Positions 52,770 to 63,021 are shown, numbered from the stretch's first letter. The stretch is DNA of 64,000 bases from CAZOOA01 sp964581355 (GCA_964581355.1 CAZOOA010000005.1:1-64000), one strand, 5' to 3'. Program-made: numbers and translations. The notes: generated by a model not told the origin, from the letters alone.

Positions 52770-54092
52770 ATTTCCGGTAAAGTGATTGTTGTAGGGGCAG
52801 GCCTGGCAGGCTCTGAAGCTGCATGGCAGATTGCACAAAGAGGAATAAATGTTGTCCTTTATGAGATGCGTCCCCAAAATATGACTCCAGCGCACCAAAC
52901 CGGTTATTTTGCCGAACTGGTCTGCAGCAACTCTCTGCGTGCAGCCTCAAGGACCAACGCTGTAGGGTTGTTGAAAGAAGAAATGGAACAGCTGGATTCC
53001 TTGATCATGCAGGCGGCACGTAAGTCAAGTATTCCGGCGGGAGGCGCCCTGGCGGTAGATCGTGAAGAATTTGCCGGTTATATTACCAGGATGTTAAAAG
53101 AGCATCCCCGGATTGAGGTGATTGAACAGGAACTTACTGCTATTCCTGAGCACAAACCGACAATTGTCGCCACTGGTCCCTTGACGTCTTCGGGCCTGGC
53201 GTCTCAACTGGAGCAGCTTACAGGTGAGGGGAAGCTGTACTTTTATGACGCCGTTGCCCCTATTGTCACCTTTGACTCAATTGACTTAACGAAGGCTTTT
53301 TTCGCTTCCCGGTATGGTAAAGGCGGGGACGATTACCTAAACTGCCCCATGAATAAAGATGAATATGAAAACTTCTGGTCGGAACTGTGCCGGGGGGAAA
53401 TCTATCAACCCAAGGAATTTGAAAAAGAAGTGTTTTTTGAAGGGTGCATGCCTGTTGAAGTCCTGGCCTCCCGGGGAAAAGACACATTACGGTTTGGGCC
53501 GTTAAAGCCTGTGGGGATCGCTGCCCCTGATGGCCAGGCAGATTTTCATGCAGTGGTCCAGTTGCGTAAAGACAATAAAGAGGGCACTCTTTATAATATG
53601 GTTGGCTTTCAGACTCGATTGAAATGGCCTGAACAAAGGCGGATTTTTCAATTAATACCCGGGCTGGAAAATGCGGAGTTTGTCCGCTACGGCGTTATGC
53701 ATCGGAACACCTTTATCAATTCACCGCTTTTACTGGAGGCCACCCTGGAGATGAAAAGCCAACCGGGGCTATTCTTTGCCGGCCAGGTTACCGGGGTAGA
53801 GGGTTATGTGGAATCGGCAGCAACGGGTATCATTGCAGGAATTAACGCTTTGTGTTATCTTCTAGGGAAACCCAGGCTGGTTTTTCCCCGGGAAACGGCA
53901 ATGGGAGCATTGACCAACTATATTACCACTGCTGATCCCGGCAATTTCCAGCCGATGAATGTCAATTTCGGCTTATTTGCTCCCCTGGAAGAAAAGGTGC
54001 CCAAAAAAATACGCAAAGAGCGGATGGCTGAACGCAGCCTCGAAGCCATGTCGAGATTTCGAAAAAATTTCCAGGACTTGCTTGCACAATAG
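52770..54092 (+). CDS. trmFO: Methylenetetrahydrofolate-tRNA (uracil-5-)-methyltransferase TrmFO
   Basis: TrmFO makes m5U54 in tRNA with FAD and methylenetetrahydrofolate. The protein shows the FAD motif [25 protein letters not shown], the CPMNKDEYE region and [17 protein letters not shown]. The conserved N-terminus [11 protein letters not shown] fits an ATT codon at 52770, which lies 6 nt after the strong GGGGAGGGG site; the first conventional start, GTG at 52782, is 18 nt from it and would drop four residues. I take ATT as the likely start (440 aa), with the GTG as alternative. Confidence 0.92.
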   Translation: MSGKVIVVGAGLAGSEAAWQIAQRGINVVLYEMRPQNMTPAHQTGYFAELVCSNSLRAASRTNAVGLLKEEMEQLDSLIMQAARKSSIPAGGALAVDREEFAGYITRMLKEHPRIEVIEQELTAIPEHKPTIVATGPLTSSGLASQLEQLTGEGKLYFYDAVAPIVTFDSIDLTKAFFASRYGKGGDDYLNCPMNKDEYENFWSELCRGEIYQPKEFEKEVFFEGCMPVEVLASRGKDTLRFGPLKPVGIAAPDGQADFHAVVQLRKDNKEGTLYNMVGFQTRLKWPEQRRIFQLIPGLENAEFVRYGVMHRNTFINSPLLLEATLEMKSQPGLFFAGQVTGVEGYVESAATGIIAGINALCYLLGKPRLVFPRETAMGALTNYITTADPGNFQPMNVNFGLFAPLEEKVPKKIRKERMAERSLEAMSRFRKNFQDLLAQ

Positions 54093-54128
54093 AAAGGGTT
54101 ATGCTAATATTGAAAAAGGAAAAAAATT

Positions 54129-55019
54129 ATGGATACTTATCTTGAGAATTTTAATGAATTCCTGAAAGTAGAAAAAAATGCTTCAATACTGACTCTTCAA
54201 GGCTACCAGAGGGATATTAAGCAGTTTCTGCGGTTCCTCGACCAGAGCAGCCTGGATATTAACGAAGTAAGTCATTTTCATTTAAGGCAGTTTTTGGGGG
54301 TTTTAAAGGAACATGATTATGCCAGAACCACCATTGCCAGGAAGCTTTCAGCAATTCGGGTTTTTTTGCGTTTCTTAAAAAGGGAGAATGTTTTAAAGAA
54401 TAATACCTGGGAGATCATTTCGACACCGAAGAAAGAAAAAAAGCTTCCCAAGTTTCTTTATTTAGACGAGGTTTTGGATTTACTGGACTCTCCGTTAAAA
54501 AACTCGCCTTTAGGGTACCGCGATAAAGCAATCCTGGAGCTTTTTTATGCTACAGGAATCCGAGTGGGCGAAATGGCCGGCCTGAGCATCCGTTCTATCG
54601 ATTGGTCAGAAAAGTCTCTGCGTGTTAAAGGAAAAGGCTCAAGGGAGCGGATTGTTCCATTAGGCCGGTACGCATTAATGGAGCTGGCACAATACCTGGA
54701 AAAAAGTCGGCATGCCCTGGCCAGCCGTTCTGACGAGGAGACAAATGCTTTGTTTTTGAACAGGTTCGGAGGTCGCCTTACTGATCGCAGTATCCGAAGG
54801 CTGGTAAGAAAGTACGGCCTGGAAGTTGCGACAACAAGCAATGTAAGCCCTCATGTCATCAGGCACAGTTTCGCCAGCCATCTGTTAAATGCGGGGGCCG
54901 ATTTACGCACTGTCCAGGAACTGCTTGGGCATGTAAATATATCCACTACGCAGATTTATACACATATAACCAGGGAAGAGTTGAAACGCACATATTTACA
55001 AAGCCACCCCAGGGCTTAA
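54129..55019 (+). CDS. xerC: Tyrosine recombinase XerC
   Basis: XerC resolves chromosome dimers at the dif site together with a partner. The 296-residue protein has the N-terminal SAM-like DNA-binding domain (FLKVEKNASILTLQGYQRD) and the catalytic domain with Arg in ATGIRVGEMAGL, HxxR in VIRHSFASHLL, the second His in LLGHVNISTTQIY and nucleophile Tyr277. The location trmFO-xerC-hslVU-codY is the classic Firmicutes order. The ATG follows an AAAGGAAA site. Confidence 0.95.
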   Translation: MDTYLENFNEFLKVEKNASILTLQGYQRDIKQFLRFLDQSSLDINEVSHFHLRQFLGVLKEHDYARTTIARKLSAIRVFLRFLKRENVLKNNTWEIISTPKKEKKLPKFLYLDEVLDLLDSPLKNSPLGYRDKAILELFYATGIRVGEMAGLSIRSIDWSEKSLRVKGKGSRERIVPLGRYALMELAQYLEKSRHALASRSDEETNALFLNRFGGRLTDRSIRRLVRKYGLEVATTSNVSPHVIRHSFASHLLNAGADLRTVQELLGHVNISTTQIYTHITREELKRTYLQSHPRA

Positions 55020-55088
55020 TATGGGTTAAATTATCGAAAGCTTTTCTATATTTTGGAAATTAAATGCGCGAAAAGGGAGAATTGTTTT

Positions 55089-55619
55089 TTGTTTAAGTCA
55101 ACGACAATTATCGCGGTTAAACAGGAAGAAAGGGTTGCTATAGCCGGGGATGGCCAGGTCACCCTTTCAGGGAATTATATTATGAAGCACAATGCCAACA
55201 AGGTAAGGCGCCTGTATCAGGACAGAGTCATTGCCGGGTTTGCAGGTTCTGTTGCCGACGCTTTCACCTTATTTGAGAAATTTGAACACCAGCTGGAAAA
55301 TTACCGGGGCAACCTACGCCGTGCTGCTGTTGAGCTGGCCAAGGAGTGGCGTACAGATCGCTACTTAAGGCGGCTTGAAGCGCTGCTAATCGCCGCTTCA
55401 CTGGATGGAATCCTGGTAATTTCCGGGACAGGCGAAGTGATTGAGCCCGATGACGGAATAGCGGCGATTGGTTCTGGAGGCCCCCTTGCTTTGGCTGCAG
55501 CCAGGGCACTGTCCCAGAGAACCGAACTGCCAGCGGCCGATATTGCTCGCGATGCTCTTTTGGTGGCAGCAGAAATATGTGTTTATACAAATGATGAAGT
55601 CCTGTTAGAGGAGATTTAA
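55089..55619 (+). CDS. hslV: ATP-dependent protease subunit HslV
   Basis: HslV is the proteolytic dodecamer of the HslUV complex, an N-terminal nucleophile hydrolase. The 176-residue protein has STTIIAV near the N-terminus, [20 protein letters not shown] and [14 protein letters not shown]. The TTG at 55089 with a GGGAG site gives [10 protein letters not shown], so the catalytic Thr would follow a four-residue leader that must be removed. An open frame reaches back to 55053 but has no ribosome site. Confidence 0.95.
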   Translation: MFKSTTIIAVKQEERVAIAGDGQVTLSGNYIMKHNANKVRRLYQDRVIAGFAGSVADAFTLFEKFEHQLENYRGNLRRAAVELAKEWRTDRYLRRLEALLIAASLDGILVISGTGEVIEPDDGIAAIGSGGPLALAAARALSQRTELPAADIARDALLVAAEICVYTNDEVLLEEI

Positions 55620-55662
55620 CCATTTATATTCTTAGTCAAGGGAGGTGCCACATTAACAGGTA

Positions 55663-57093
55663 ATGTCATTTCTGGAAAAAGATTTAACTCCAAAAAAAAT
55701 TGTTGCAGAACTCGACAAATATGTCATCGGGCAGCTGGAAGCAAAAAAAAGCGTTGCCATTGCTTTGCGAAATCGCTACCGCAGGAAGCAGCTGGAGCCT
55801 GAGTTAAAAGACGAGGTTATACCCAAAAACATCATCATGATTGGTCCGACTGGTGTTGGGAAAACCGAAATTGCCAGAAGGTTGGCTCGCCTCGTGAGTG
55901 CTCCCTTTGTAAAAGTGGAAGCATCAAAATTTACGGAAGTGGGGTATGTTGGACGAGACGTAGATTCCATGATAAGAGACCTGGTCGAAATGTCCGTGCG
56001 AATTGTTAAAACAGAAAAAATGAAGGATCTGGAGCCAAAAGCGGCAAAAATGGCTGAAAACAGGCTTTTGGAACTGCTTTCTCCCCTGCCGGGCAAGCCA
56101 AAAAACTCTGGAAATCCCCTGGATTTTTTGTTTCAAACTTCCAAGGGGTTGGGAGGCTCTGCTGCAGAAGAAGATGACGAGCAGGAGTACGAAGAGCAGG
56201 CGCAAAAAGCAAGGGATGCTCGAGAAATCACCAAGCAAAAGTTGTTGCGTGGGGAACTTGAGGAAGTCCTTGTGGATGTAGAGGTAGATGATCGCCAACC
56301 TCCTGTAATGGAAATGTTTTCAGGCCTGGGTATGGAAGAAATGGGAATGAATTTCCAGGACCTTTTCAGCAACTTAATGCCTAAAAAAACGAAAAAGAAA
56401 AAACTTCCGGTTAAACAGGCCCGCAGAATTCTGCAACAGGAAGAAGCGGAAAAAATGGTCGACATGGATGAAATTTCTAACGAAGCCGTGGACAGGGCAG
56501 AGCAATCAGGCATTGTGTTCCTGGATGAAATCGATAAAGTTACAGGAAAAGATAGTGGACAGTCAGGACCTGATGTTTCCAGGGAAGGGGTTCAGCGGGA
56601 TGTTCTGCCCATTGTGGAAGGCTCCACTGTGGTCACCAAGTATGGGCCAGTAAAAACAGATTACATGCTGTTTATTGCTGCCGGTGCGTTTCACTTCACC
56701 AAGCCATCGGATCTAATACCTGAACTGCAGGGCCGCTTTCCTATTCGCGTGGAGCTGGAGAGTCTTGAAAATGAAGACTTTAAAAAAATTCTTTTAGAAC
56801 CGGAAAACGCTTTAACAAAACAGTATACTGCTCTGTTAATGACCGAGGGGGTGAGCGTGGAATTTTCTGCGGACGGAATTGAAGAAATTGCCAATGTTGC
56901 CTGTACACTAAATGATGAAATGGAGAACATTGGAGCTAGAAGGTTACACACCATCATGGAAAAACTGTTTGAAGAAATATCATTTGAAGCGCCTGAACTA
57001 AAAGGGCAGACATTTATTATTAACAGAGAGTATGTTAAGAATAAACTAAAAGATATTGTCAAAAATAAAGATTTAAGCAAGTACATCCTGTAA
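55663..57093 (+). CDS. hslU: ATP-dependent protease ATPase subunit HslU
   Basis: HslU is the AAA+ unfoldase that feeds HslV. The 476-residue protein starts [17 protein letters not shown], has Walker [10 protein letters not shown], Walker [11 protein letters not shown], the pore-type [14 protein letters not shown], and a long charged intermediate domain (about residues 110-250). The C-terminal DLSKYIL matches the tail that inserts into HslV. The ATG lies 14 nt after the best GGGAGGTG site, a long spacer; AGGT nearer the start may help. Confidence 0.97.
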   Translation: MSFLEKDLTPKKIVAELDKYVIGQLEAKKSVAIALRNRYRRKQLEPELKDEVIPKNIIMIGPTGVGKTEIARRLARLVSAPFVKVEASKFTEVGYVGRDVDSMIRDLVEMSVRIVKTEKMKDLEPKAAKMAENRLLELLSPLPGKPKNSGNPLDFLFQTSKGLGGSAAEEDDEQEYEEQAQKARDAREITKQKLLRGELEEVLVDVEVDDRQPPVMEMFSGLGMEEMGMNFQDLFSNLMPKKTKKKKLPVKQARRILQQEEAEKMVDMDEISNEAVDRAEQSGIVFLDEIDKVTGKDSGQSGPDVSREGVQRDVLPIVEGSTVVTKYGPVKTDYMLFIAAGAFHFTKPSDLIPELQGRFPIRVELESLENEDFKKILLEPENALTKQYTALLMTEGVSVEFSADGIEEIANVACTLNDEMENIGARRLHTIMEKLFEEISFEAPELKGQTFIINREYVKNKLKDIVKNKDLSKYIL

Positions 57094-57171
57094 TGAATAG
57101 CTTGAATTATTTTTTGCAAAAGAATAGTGAATTATATTCAACGTTTCTAAAATATGAAAGAGGTGAAAAAA

Positions 57172-57972
57172 ATGGTTACTTCTTCTTTGCTAGAGAAAAC
57201 CAGGCGAATCAACAAAATTCTTCAAAAAACGGGAGGACAGCGAGTTGATTTTGCAGAAGTGGCAGAAGTGCTAAAGAACGTCATACATGCCAATGTTTAT
57301 CTTGCTACAAGGGACGGCGCAATCCTTGGTTACGCCCTGGTGGATGAGTTTGAGTGCGAAATTATGGTGAGCCAGGTCCTGAAAAGCGATGAGTTCCCCG
57401 AACGATACAACGACTTTTTGCTCCGGGATGATGAGACAAGAGTCAATTTGACCCAAAAAACAAATGACTGTGTTTTTGTCGATAATGAAGATTGCCTTTT
57501 TACAAACAAGATTACTACAGTAGTGCCCATCATGGGTGGAGGTAAAAGATTAGGAACCTTGCTTCTGGCCCGGTTCGCAGAATCATTTAATGCGGAAGAC
57601 CTGATCCTTGCCGAGACAGGTGCAACAGTGGTGGGGATGGAAATACTGCGTTCCAAGGCAGAAAAAATTGAAGAAGAAGCAAGGAATAAAGCTGTAGTCC
57701 AGCTGGCTATTGGAACCCTTTCCTACTCTGAGTTGGAAGCAGTGGAACATATCTTTGAAGAACTGGATGGAGATGAAGGACTGCTGGTAGCCAGTAAAAT
57801 TGCCGACCAACTGGGGATAACCCGTTCGGTGATTGTGAATGCGCTGAGAAAGTTTGAGAGTGCCGGAGTGATCGAGTCCCGTTCCCTGGGGATGAAAGGG
57901 ACATACATTAAAGTGCTTAACCCTTACCTTCTGGAGCAGTTGGCCAAAAAGAAAAAGACTTTCCACAAGTAG
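57172..57972 (+). CDS. codY: Global transcriptional regulator CodY
   Basis: CodY represses nutrient-uptake and amino-acid genes when branched-chain amino acids and GTP are high. The 266-residue protein has an N-terminal GAF domain (residues 1-155) and a C-terminal winged helix with [19 protein letters not shown] and [16 protein letters not shown], the highly conserved DNA-reading part. The ATG at 57172 follows an AGAGGTG site; the ATG at 57154 lies upstream of it. A strong terminator follows. It is the last gene of the dprA-codY block. Confidence 0.97.
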   Translation: MVTSSLLEKTRRINKILQKTGGQRVDFAEVAEVLKNVIHANVYLATRDGAILGYALVDEFECEIMVSQVLKSDEFPERYNDFLLRDDETRVNLTQKTNDCVFVDNEDCLFTNKITTVVPIMGGGKRLGTLLLARFAESFNAEDLILAETGATVVGMEILRSKAEKIEEEARNKAVVQLAIGTLSYSELEAVEHIFEELDGDEGLLVASKIADQLGITRSVIVNALRKFESAGVIESRSLGMKGTYIKVLNPYLLEQLAKKKKTFHK

Positions 57973-58008
57973 TGAATTAACTTCTTGGCAAAACAAGAAA
58001 ACTCCAAT

Positions 58009-58045
58009 GGGGAACCATGGAACGTCAGTGGTTCCTCATTTTTTT
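58009..58045 (+). terminator. Strong terminator after codY
   Basis: GGGGAACCA (58009-58017) and TGGTTCCTC (58029-58037) form a 9-bp stem with one G-U pair, followed by A and seven T residues (58039-58045). Confidence 0.88.
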
Positions 58046-58047
58046 AA

Positions 58048-58080
58048 GGCAAATAGGGCTAACAGGAATTGCTATTTGCC
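58048..58080. promoter_or_regulatory. Inverted repeat over the rpsB -35 box
   Basis: GGCAAATAG (58048-58056) and CTATTTGCC (58072-58080) are perfect 9-bp complements separated by 15 nt. The right arm overlaps the -35 hexamer at 58069-58074 and lies before the transcription start, so it may be a repressor operator. Confidence 0.45.
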
Positions 58081-58097
58081 ATGTTCTGTGTTATACT
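58069..58097 (+). promoter_or_regulatory. Promoter for rpsB-tsf
   Basis: TTGCTA (58069-58074) and TATACT (58092-58097) have a 17-nt spacer. The start near 58104 gives a leader of about 110 nt, which contains a small CCTGGC/GCTAGG hairpin (about 58143-58158). Confidence 0.65.
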
Positions 58098-58212
58098 ACC
58101 TAATGGCTTTAAAACGCACGCTGTTGAAGCCTGATAAGGGGTGCCTGGCTCATGCTAGGTTCTTTAGGGTAATGACGCAGCGGAGGAAAAACAAAACCAG
58201 GAGGTTGTGAAA

Positions 58213-59079
58213 ATGCCAGTAGTGACTATGAAACAATTATTGGAAGCCGGGGTTCATTTTGGGCATCAGACAAGGCGCTGGAATCCCAAAATGAAAGAGT
58301 TTATTTTTACAGAAAGAAATGGGATCTACATTATTGACCTGCAGAGAACTGTGCGCTTAATGGATACTGCCTACAATTTTGTTAAAGATCTGGCTTACAA
58401 TGGTGAAAAAGTGCTTTTTGTGGGGACCAAGAAACAGGCACAGGAATCTATTGCAGACGAGGCAAACAAATGCGAGATGCCTTACGTTAACCAGCGCTGG
58501 TTGGGAGGCATGTTGACCAATTTTGCCACCATCAAAAAGCGTATTGACCGGCTTTTTGAACTGGAAAAAATGGAAGAAGATGGGCACTTTGAAGTTTTAC
58601 CGAAAAAAGAAGTCATTAAACTTAACCATGAAAAAGAAAAGCTGAACAAGTTCCTGGGCGGCATCAGGAACATGAAAGACCTGCCTTCGGCTGTTTTTAT
58701 TGTCGACCCGCGCAAAGAAAAAATTGCAGTAGCCGAAGCCAGAAAACTTGAAATCCCCATCATTGCCATTGTTGATACGAATTGCGACCCCGATGAGATT
58801 GACTACATTATCCCCGGCAATGATGATGCCATCAGGGCAGTAAAGCTCATCACCTCGAAAATTTCCGAGGCGGTTCTGGAGGGCAAGCAGGGATTCCAGG
58901 AAGCAGAAGCAGCGAAAAAGGAAGCAGAAGCTGCAAAGCAAACAGAGGAAACAGAAGAAGCATCGGAAGGTTCCCTGGAAGCTCCGGATCCAGCAGAGCA
59001 GGAAGCTGAAGAAGGGAAAGTCAAGCCAGAAATCCAGGAAGAGAAAACGGAATCCGATGAAAAAGTGGAACCTGCCTGA
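58213..59079 (+). CDS. rpsB: 30S ribosomal protein S2
   Basis: S2 sits between head and body of the 30S subunit. The 288-residue protein has [32 protein letters not shown] and the C-terminal core [19 protein letters not shown]. About 60 residues beyond the core form an acidic, Ala- and Glu-rich tail ([12 protein letters not shown] and more). The ATG at 58213 has an AGGAGG site 8 nt upstream; a GTG at 58207 is too close. It is co-transcribed with tsf. Confidence 0.97.
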   Translation: MPVVTMKQLLEAGVHFGHQTRRWNPKMKEFIFTERNGIYIIDLQRTVRLMDTAYNFVKDLAYNGEKVLFVGTKKQAQESIADEANKCEMPYVNQRWLGGMLTNFATIKKRIDRLFELEKMEEDGHFEVLPKKEVIKLNHEKEKLNKFLGGIRNMKDLPSAVFIVDPRKEKIAVAEARKLEIPIIAIVDTNCDPDEIDYIIPGNDDAIRAVKLITSKISEAVLEGKQGFQEAEAAKKEAEAAKQTEETEEASEGSLEAPDPAEQEAEEGKVKPEIQEEKTESDEKVEPA

Positions 59080-59145
59080 TGCCCCTGGTCTACTGATGGT
59101 TATAAGAAGTGAAATACTAAAGATAATGTTGGAGGATGTGATACA

Positions 59146-59766
59146 GTGATCACCGCTGAAATGGTAAAAAAACTCAGAGAAGCAACAGGAGCCGGTATGA
59201 TGGACTGCAAAAATGCGCTGGTTGAAACCGATGGGGACGCAGAAAAAGCTGTTGCCTTGTTGCGCGAAAAAGGTCTGTCCAAGGCGGCAAAACGTGCTGG
59301 TCGGACTGCTTCCCAGGGGATGATTGATTCCTATATACATCTGGGAGGAAAAGTGGGTGTTATGGTGGAAGTAAATTGTGAAACGGACTTTGTTGCTCGC
59401 AACGATGAATTCAAGTCCTTTGTCAGGGATATCTGTTTACAAGTTGCTGCTACCAATCCTGCGTATTTAAGCAGGGACGATGTGCCGGAAGATATTATCA
59501 ACCAAGAGAAAGACGTTTTGAAAAACCAGGCACTGCACGAAGGAAAACCGGAAAAGGTTGTTGAAAAAATTGTCGCTGGCAAGATAGAAAAATATTTTGA
59601 AGAGAACTGCCTTTTGGAGCAAGCTTTTGTAAAAGACCCGGACATCAAAGTCAGTGAATTGCTTTCCAATCTGATCGCTAAAATAGGTGAAAATATTGTT
59701 ATCCGTCGCTATACCCGTTATGAAGTAGGAGAAGGTCAGGATCAGCCGGAAACCTGCTCCTCCTGA
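59146..59766 (+). CDS. tsf: Elongation factor Ts
   Basis: EF-Ts exchanges GDP for GTP on EF-Tu. The 206-residue protein begins with the UBA-like domain [20 protein letters not shown], followed by [13 protein letters not shown] and a single dimerisation-type core; this short form is usual in Gram-positive bacteria. The GTG start has a GGAGG site. A strong terminator follows before pyrH. Confidence 0.97.
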   Translation: MITAEMVKKLREATGAGMMDCKNALVETDGDAEKAVALLREKGLSKAAKRAGRTASQGMIDSYIHLGGKVGVMVEVNCETDFVARNDEFKSFVRDICLQVAATNPAYLSRDDVPEDIINQEKDVLKNQALHEGKPEKVVEKIVAGKIEKYFEENCLLEQAFVKDPDIKVSELLSNLIAKIGENIVIRRYTRYEVGEGQDQPETCSS

Positions 59767-59777
59767 TATGCAACAGG

Positions 59778-59807
59778 AAAAGAACACTTTTTAAGTGTTC
59801 TTTTTTT
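59778..59807 (+). terminator. Strong terminator between tsf and pyrH
   Basis: AAAAGAACACTT (59778-59789) and AAGTGTTCTTTT (59793-59804) form a 12-bp stem with a 3-nt T loop, and T residues continue to 59807. Confidence 0.9.
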
Positions 59808-59840
59808 AAGATACTATGTTTACAAACTGGAGGTAAAGTC

Positions 59841-60569
59841 ATGACAGTGCCCGTTTACAAAAGGGTTGTCTTGAAACTAAGTGGAGAGTCCCTGGCCGGG
59901 GAACAGGGTTATGGAATTAATAATGATGTGCTAACGGACATTGCCGAGCAGATCAAGGAAGTTAAAAAGTATAATGTTGAAATTGCTGTTGTCGTTGGTG
60001 GTGGAAACATCTGGAGAGGCGTTTACGGAGGAGAGCGGGGCATGGATCGGGCAACTGCCGACTACATGGGGATGCTGGCTACAGTGCTCAACGCATTGGC
60101 CCTCCAGGATGCCCTGGAACGTATCGATGTGGATACCCGCGTCCAGTCAGCCATTGACATGCGGCAGGTCGCCGAACCTTATATTCGCAGGAGAGCCATC
60201 CGTCACCTGGAAAAAGGGCGTATTGTGATTTTTGCTGGAGGGACAGGAAACCCTTATTTTTCTACTGATACTACAGCAGCCTTACGCGCAGCTGAAATAG
60301 AAGCTGAAGTGATCCTCCTGGCCAAAGGCAAGGTAGATGCAGTTTACAACATGGACCCACTAATTAACCCTGATGCCTTTAAATATACGGAGTTGGATTA
60401 TATTGACGTCATCAAATCGGGGCTGGGAGTAATGGACTCTACCGCTGCTTCTTTGTGTATGGACAACAAGATTACGCTGGTGGTCTTTGGGTTAAACAAG
60501 TCGGGGAATATAAAAAGAGTTATTATGGGAGAAAAGCTTGGAACAATAGTAAGGGGAGGGTTATCTTGA
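59841..60569 (+). CDS. pyrH: UMP kinase
   Basis: PyrH phosphorylates UMP to UDP and belongs to the amino-acid kinase fold, not the NMP-kinase fold. The 242-residue protein shows [44 protein letters not shown] and [19 protein letters not shown]. The ATG has a GGAGG site. Its stop shares one base with the frr start, so translation is coupled. Confidence 0.97.
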   Translation: MTVPVYKRVVLKLSGESLAGEQGYGINNDVLTDIAEQIKEVKKYNVEIAVVVGGGNIWRGVYGGERGMDRATADYMGMLATVLNALALQDALERIDVDTRVQSAIDMRQVAEPYIRRRAIRHLEKGRIVIFAGGTGNPYFSTDTTAALRAAEIEAEVILLAKGKVDAVYNMDPLINPDAFKYTELDYIDVIKSGLGVMDSTAASLCMDNKITLVVFGLNKSGNIKRVIMGEKLGTIVRGGLS

Positions 60570-61123
60570 TGGATGAGATTTTTGCCAACGCAGAAAGTAA
60601 GATGAAAAAAAGTGTTGAAGCATTTAACAGAGAACTCTCAACGTTAAGGGCCGGCCGTGCAGTTCCTTCATTATTGGATAAAGTAATTGTCGACTATTAC
60701 AACACGCCAACCCCATTGAATCAACTGGCTACCATAACTGCACCTGAGGCCAGGTTGCTGGTTATCCAACCCTGGGATAAAAATGCGATCAAGGACATCG
60801 AAAAAGCAATCATGAAGTCTGACCTGGGATTAACGCCCAATAGTGATGGTAGTGTGATCCGGTTGACCATTCCACAGCTGACAGAAGAGCGCCGCAAGGA
60901 ACTGGTCAAAGTCATCCGCAAGAAAGCGGAAGAATCGAAAGTGGCCATTCGAAATATTCGACGCGATGCCAATGACCAGTTGAAGAACCAGGAGAAAAGC
61001 GGAAATATCTCTGAAGATGAGCTGAAAATCGGCCAGGACGAAATCCAGGAGCTTACGACCAAGCAAACAGAAGAAATTGACAAACTGATGGAAACCAAAG
61101 AAAAAGAAATAATGGAAGTTTAG
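60569..61123 (+). CDS. frr: Ribosome recycling factor
   Basis: RRF splits post-termination ribosomes with EF-G. The 184-residue protein has [19 protein letters not shown] and [22 protein letters not shown], then the long helix ending [20 protein letters not shown]. The ATG at 60569 overlaps the pyrH stop (TGATG) with an AGGGGAGGG site; a longer open frame back to 60455 runs inside pyrH and is rejected. Confidence 0.97.
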   Translation: MDEIFANAESKMKKSVEAFNRELSTLRAGRAVPSLLDKVIVDYYNTPTPLNQLATITAPEARLLVIQPWDKNAIKDIEKAIMKSDLGLTPNSDGSVIRLTIPQLTEERRKELVKVIRKKAEESKVAIRNIRRDANDQLKNQEKSGNISEDELKIGQDEIQELTTKQTEEIDKLMETKEKEIMEV

Positions 61124-61145
61124 TGCTGAACAGGTGTGATAAAGC

Positions 61146-61358
61146 TTGCAAGTGCCCGATGTAACAGCTTTTCGTCTTGACCGTGCGGTGGAGCGGTTGG
61201 ACCAACAAGGAATCAACTATTACCTGAAAAAGGTTGTGGCCAGGACGACTGCAGCAGTCATTTCAGTTCAGTGCCAACCGCAGAATTACCGGGTGGTTAA
61301 GCAAGTTATGGATCAAGATGGCCTTCTTGAGCTAACTGTCGCCCCTGAAATGGATTAA
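61146..61358 (+). CDS. Small PASTA-like domain protein
   Basis: The 70-residue protein begins MQVPDVTAFRLDRAVERLDQ, which matches the opening of a PASTA domain (VPDV...), and its predicted strand-helix pattern fits one such domain. It has no signal peptide or membrane anchor, unlike PASTA kinases and penicillin-binding proteins that bind muropeptides outside the cell. The TTG start has an AGGTGTGA site. It lies between frr and uppS, beside lipid-carrier synthesis; the role is unknown. Confidence 0.6.
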   Translation: MQVPDVTAFRLDRAVERLDQQGINYYLKKVVARTTAAVISVQCQPQNYRVVKQVMDQDGLLELTVAPEMD

Positions 61359-61374
61359 TTTAACAATACTTGTC

Positions 61375-61396
61375 TTGCCCCCGCATCAGGGGGTAA
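61375..61396 (+). terminator. Hairpin before uppS
   Basis: TTGCCCCC and GGGGGTAA form an 8-bp stem with a G-U pair and a 6-nt loop (GCATCA), followed by ATTTATAA. The U-run is weak, so it may only reduce read-through. Confidence 0.45.
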
Positions 61397-61420
61397 ATTT
61401 ATAACGTTCAGGTGAAGGCT

Positions 61421-62188
61421 ATGAAAGAGACAGGAAGAAAAAAACACAAACTAACAGAACTCCTATCCGAGCTAGAAAAAAGCAGACTTCCCGAACATAT
61501 TGCTGTAATCATGGATGGCAATGGTCGCTGGGCCAGGAAACGGGGTTTACCCCGGATAGCCGGACACAGGACAGGTATGAAGGTGCTGAAAAACACTGTT
61601 GAATTTTCTCACGAATTGGGGATCAAGGTTCTTACATTGTTTGCTTTTTCAACAGAGAATTGGAAAAGGCCCCAGTGGGAAGTGGATTTTTTAATGCGCC
61701 TACCTGAAGAATATTTGCAAAAAGAACTGCCAACCCTGGTTGAAAAAAACATCGTGATCAGGTCCATGGGTGATATTAAGCAGTTGCCCCAGAGTACTCT
61801 GGGAGCGGTTGAAAACGCCCTTGAAAAAACCCGGCATAATACGGGAATGGTTTTAAATTTTGCTCTCAATTACGGGGGGCGTTCGGATATTATTCAGGCG
61901 ATTAAAACTCTCTGTCAGGATGCTCAAGAGGGTAAAATAAACTGCCAGGAGATTGATGAAACACTTTTTTCCAGCTACCTCTACAGTCAAGAACTGCCTG
62001 ACCCTGACCTGCTGATTAGGCCCAGTGGCGAGCTGCGAGTGAGCAACTTTTTGCTTTGGCAGCTGGCTTATACAGAGCTTTGGTTTGCCAGGGTGCTCTG
62101 GCCGGATTTCACCAGGGAACACATGTTGGAGGCTATTTTGGATTACCAAAGTAGGGACAGGAGATTTGGAGGAGTCAGTATTACATAG
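61421..62188 (+). CDS. uppS: Undecaprenyl diphosphate synthase (cis-prenyltransferase)
   Basis: UppS extends farnesyl diphosphate with isopentenyl units to the C55 carrier used in cell-wall synthesis. The 255-residue protein has HIAVIMDGNGRWARKRG with the catalytic Asp, RIAGHRTGMK, FAFSTENWKRP and the C-terminal RPSGELRVSNFLLWQLAYTE. The ATG at 61421 is preferred over a GTG at 61412, which lies in the AGGTGA ribosome site. cdsA and dxr follow, the common order. Confidence 0.97.
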   Translation: MKETGRKKHKLTELLSELEKSRLPEHIAVIMDGNGRWARKRGLPRIAGHRTGMKVLKNTVEFSHELGIKVLTLFAFSTENWKRPQWEVDFLMRLPEEYLQKELPTLVEKNIVIRSMGDIKQLPQSTLGAVENALEKTRHNTGMVLNFALNYGGRSDIIQAIKTLCQDAQEGKINCQEIDETLFSSYLYSQELPDPDLLIRPSGELRVSNFLLWQLAYTELWFARVLWPDFTREHMLEAILDYQSRDRRFGGVSIT

Positions 62189-62201
62189 GCGGTGTTCAAA
62201 T

Positions 62202-62987
62202 ATGTTTATAACCAGAGTTTTAACAGGAATCATTGGTATCCCCCTGCTTCTTTTTTTTGTTTACCTGGGGGGATATATTTATGGTCTTTTATTAGTCCTG
62301 CTGGCTGTTATCGGTTTACGTGAATATTATACGTTGATGGAAAAAACCGGTTGGGGGCCTGTTCCGCTACCCGGCTATGTTTTCATCCCTCTGCTCTTTT
62401 ATGCGGTTTACCTGGAAAGTATTTCCCTGACTGCTTTGCTTTGGGTGCTCTTGTTTGCCTTTTTCTCGCTGCTGCCTGTATTTTTGGCCACAAGAATTAA
62501 ATATTGGGAATCGGCTCTTTCTTTTTGGGGTATCGTATATGTTGGGGCACTTTCCAGTTTTTTGTTAGCCATCCGTCTGCTTCCTGAAGGATTTTACTTA
62601 ACTGTGATCATATTCGCCATGGTTTGGGCTTCTGATATTACGGCCTACCTGGTAGGTAGTTCCCTGGGCAGGATACCCCTGGCGAAAAAGGTCAGCCCGA
62701 AAAAAACTGTGGAAGGGACGCTGGGAGGAATAGCAGGGAGTTGCGCTGTCGGTTTATTACTGGCCAGCTTGCTGCCGCAAACGGTTTTAACAGTATTCAG
62801 TGGCGGCTTATTGGGGATCCTGGTAGGAGGCGCGGGGGCTTTGGGTGACCTGACCCAATCTGCCTTAAAACGCAGCGTTAATGCTAAAGATTCAGGAACC
62901 CTTTTCCCTGGACATGGTGGGGTGCTGGACCGTTTTGACAGCCTTTTCTTTGCTGCGCCTTTGTTTTATGCCTATATCATTTTTTAA
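62202..62987 (+). CDS. cdsA: Phosphatidate cytidylyltransferase
   Basis: CdsA makes CDP-diacylglycerol from phosphatidate and CTP. The 261-residue protein has about seven membrane segments and the family signature near the C-terminus, LKRSVNAKDSGTLFPGHGG followed by LDRFDSLFF. The ATG at 62202 lies 13 nt after the uppS stop with a weak GGCGGTG site; an earlier frame start inside uppS is rejected. Confidence 0.96.
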   Translation: MFITRVLTGIIGIPLLLFFVYLGGYIYGLLLVLLAVIGLREYYTLMEKTGWGPVPLPGYVFIPLLFYAVYLESISLTALLWVLLFAFFSLLPVFLATRIKYWESALSFWGIVYVGALSSFLLAIRLLPEGFYLTVIIFAMVWASDITAYLVGSSLGRIPLAKKVSPKKTVEGTLGGIAGSCAVGLLLASLLPQTVLTVFSGGLLGILVGGAGALGDLTQSALKRSVNAKDSGTLFPGHGGVLDRFDSLFFAAPLFYAYIIF

Positions 62988-63021
62988 TCCGCTAAAAAAG
63001 ATGACGTTTACAATTTTCTTA

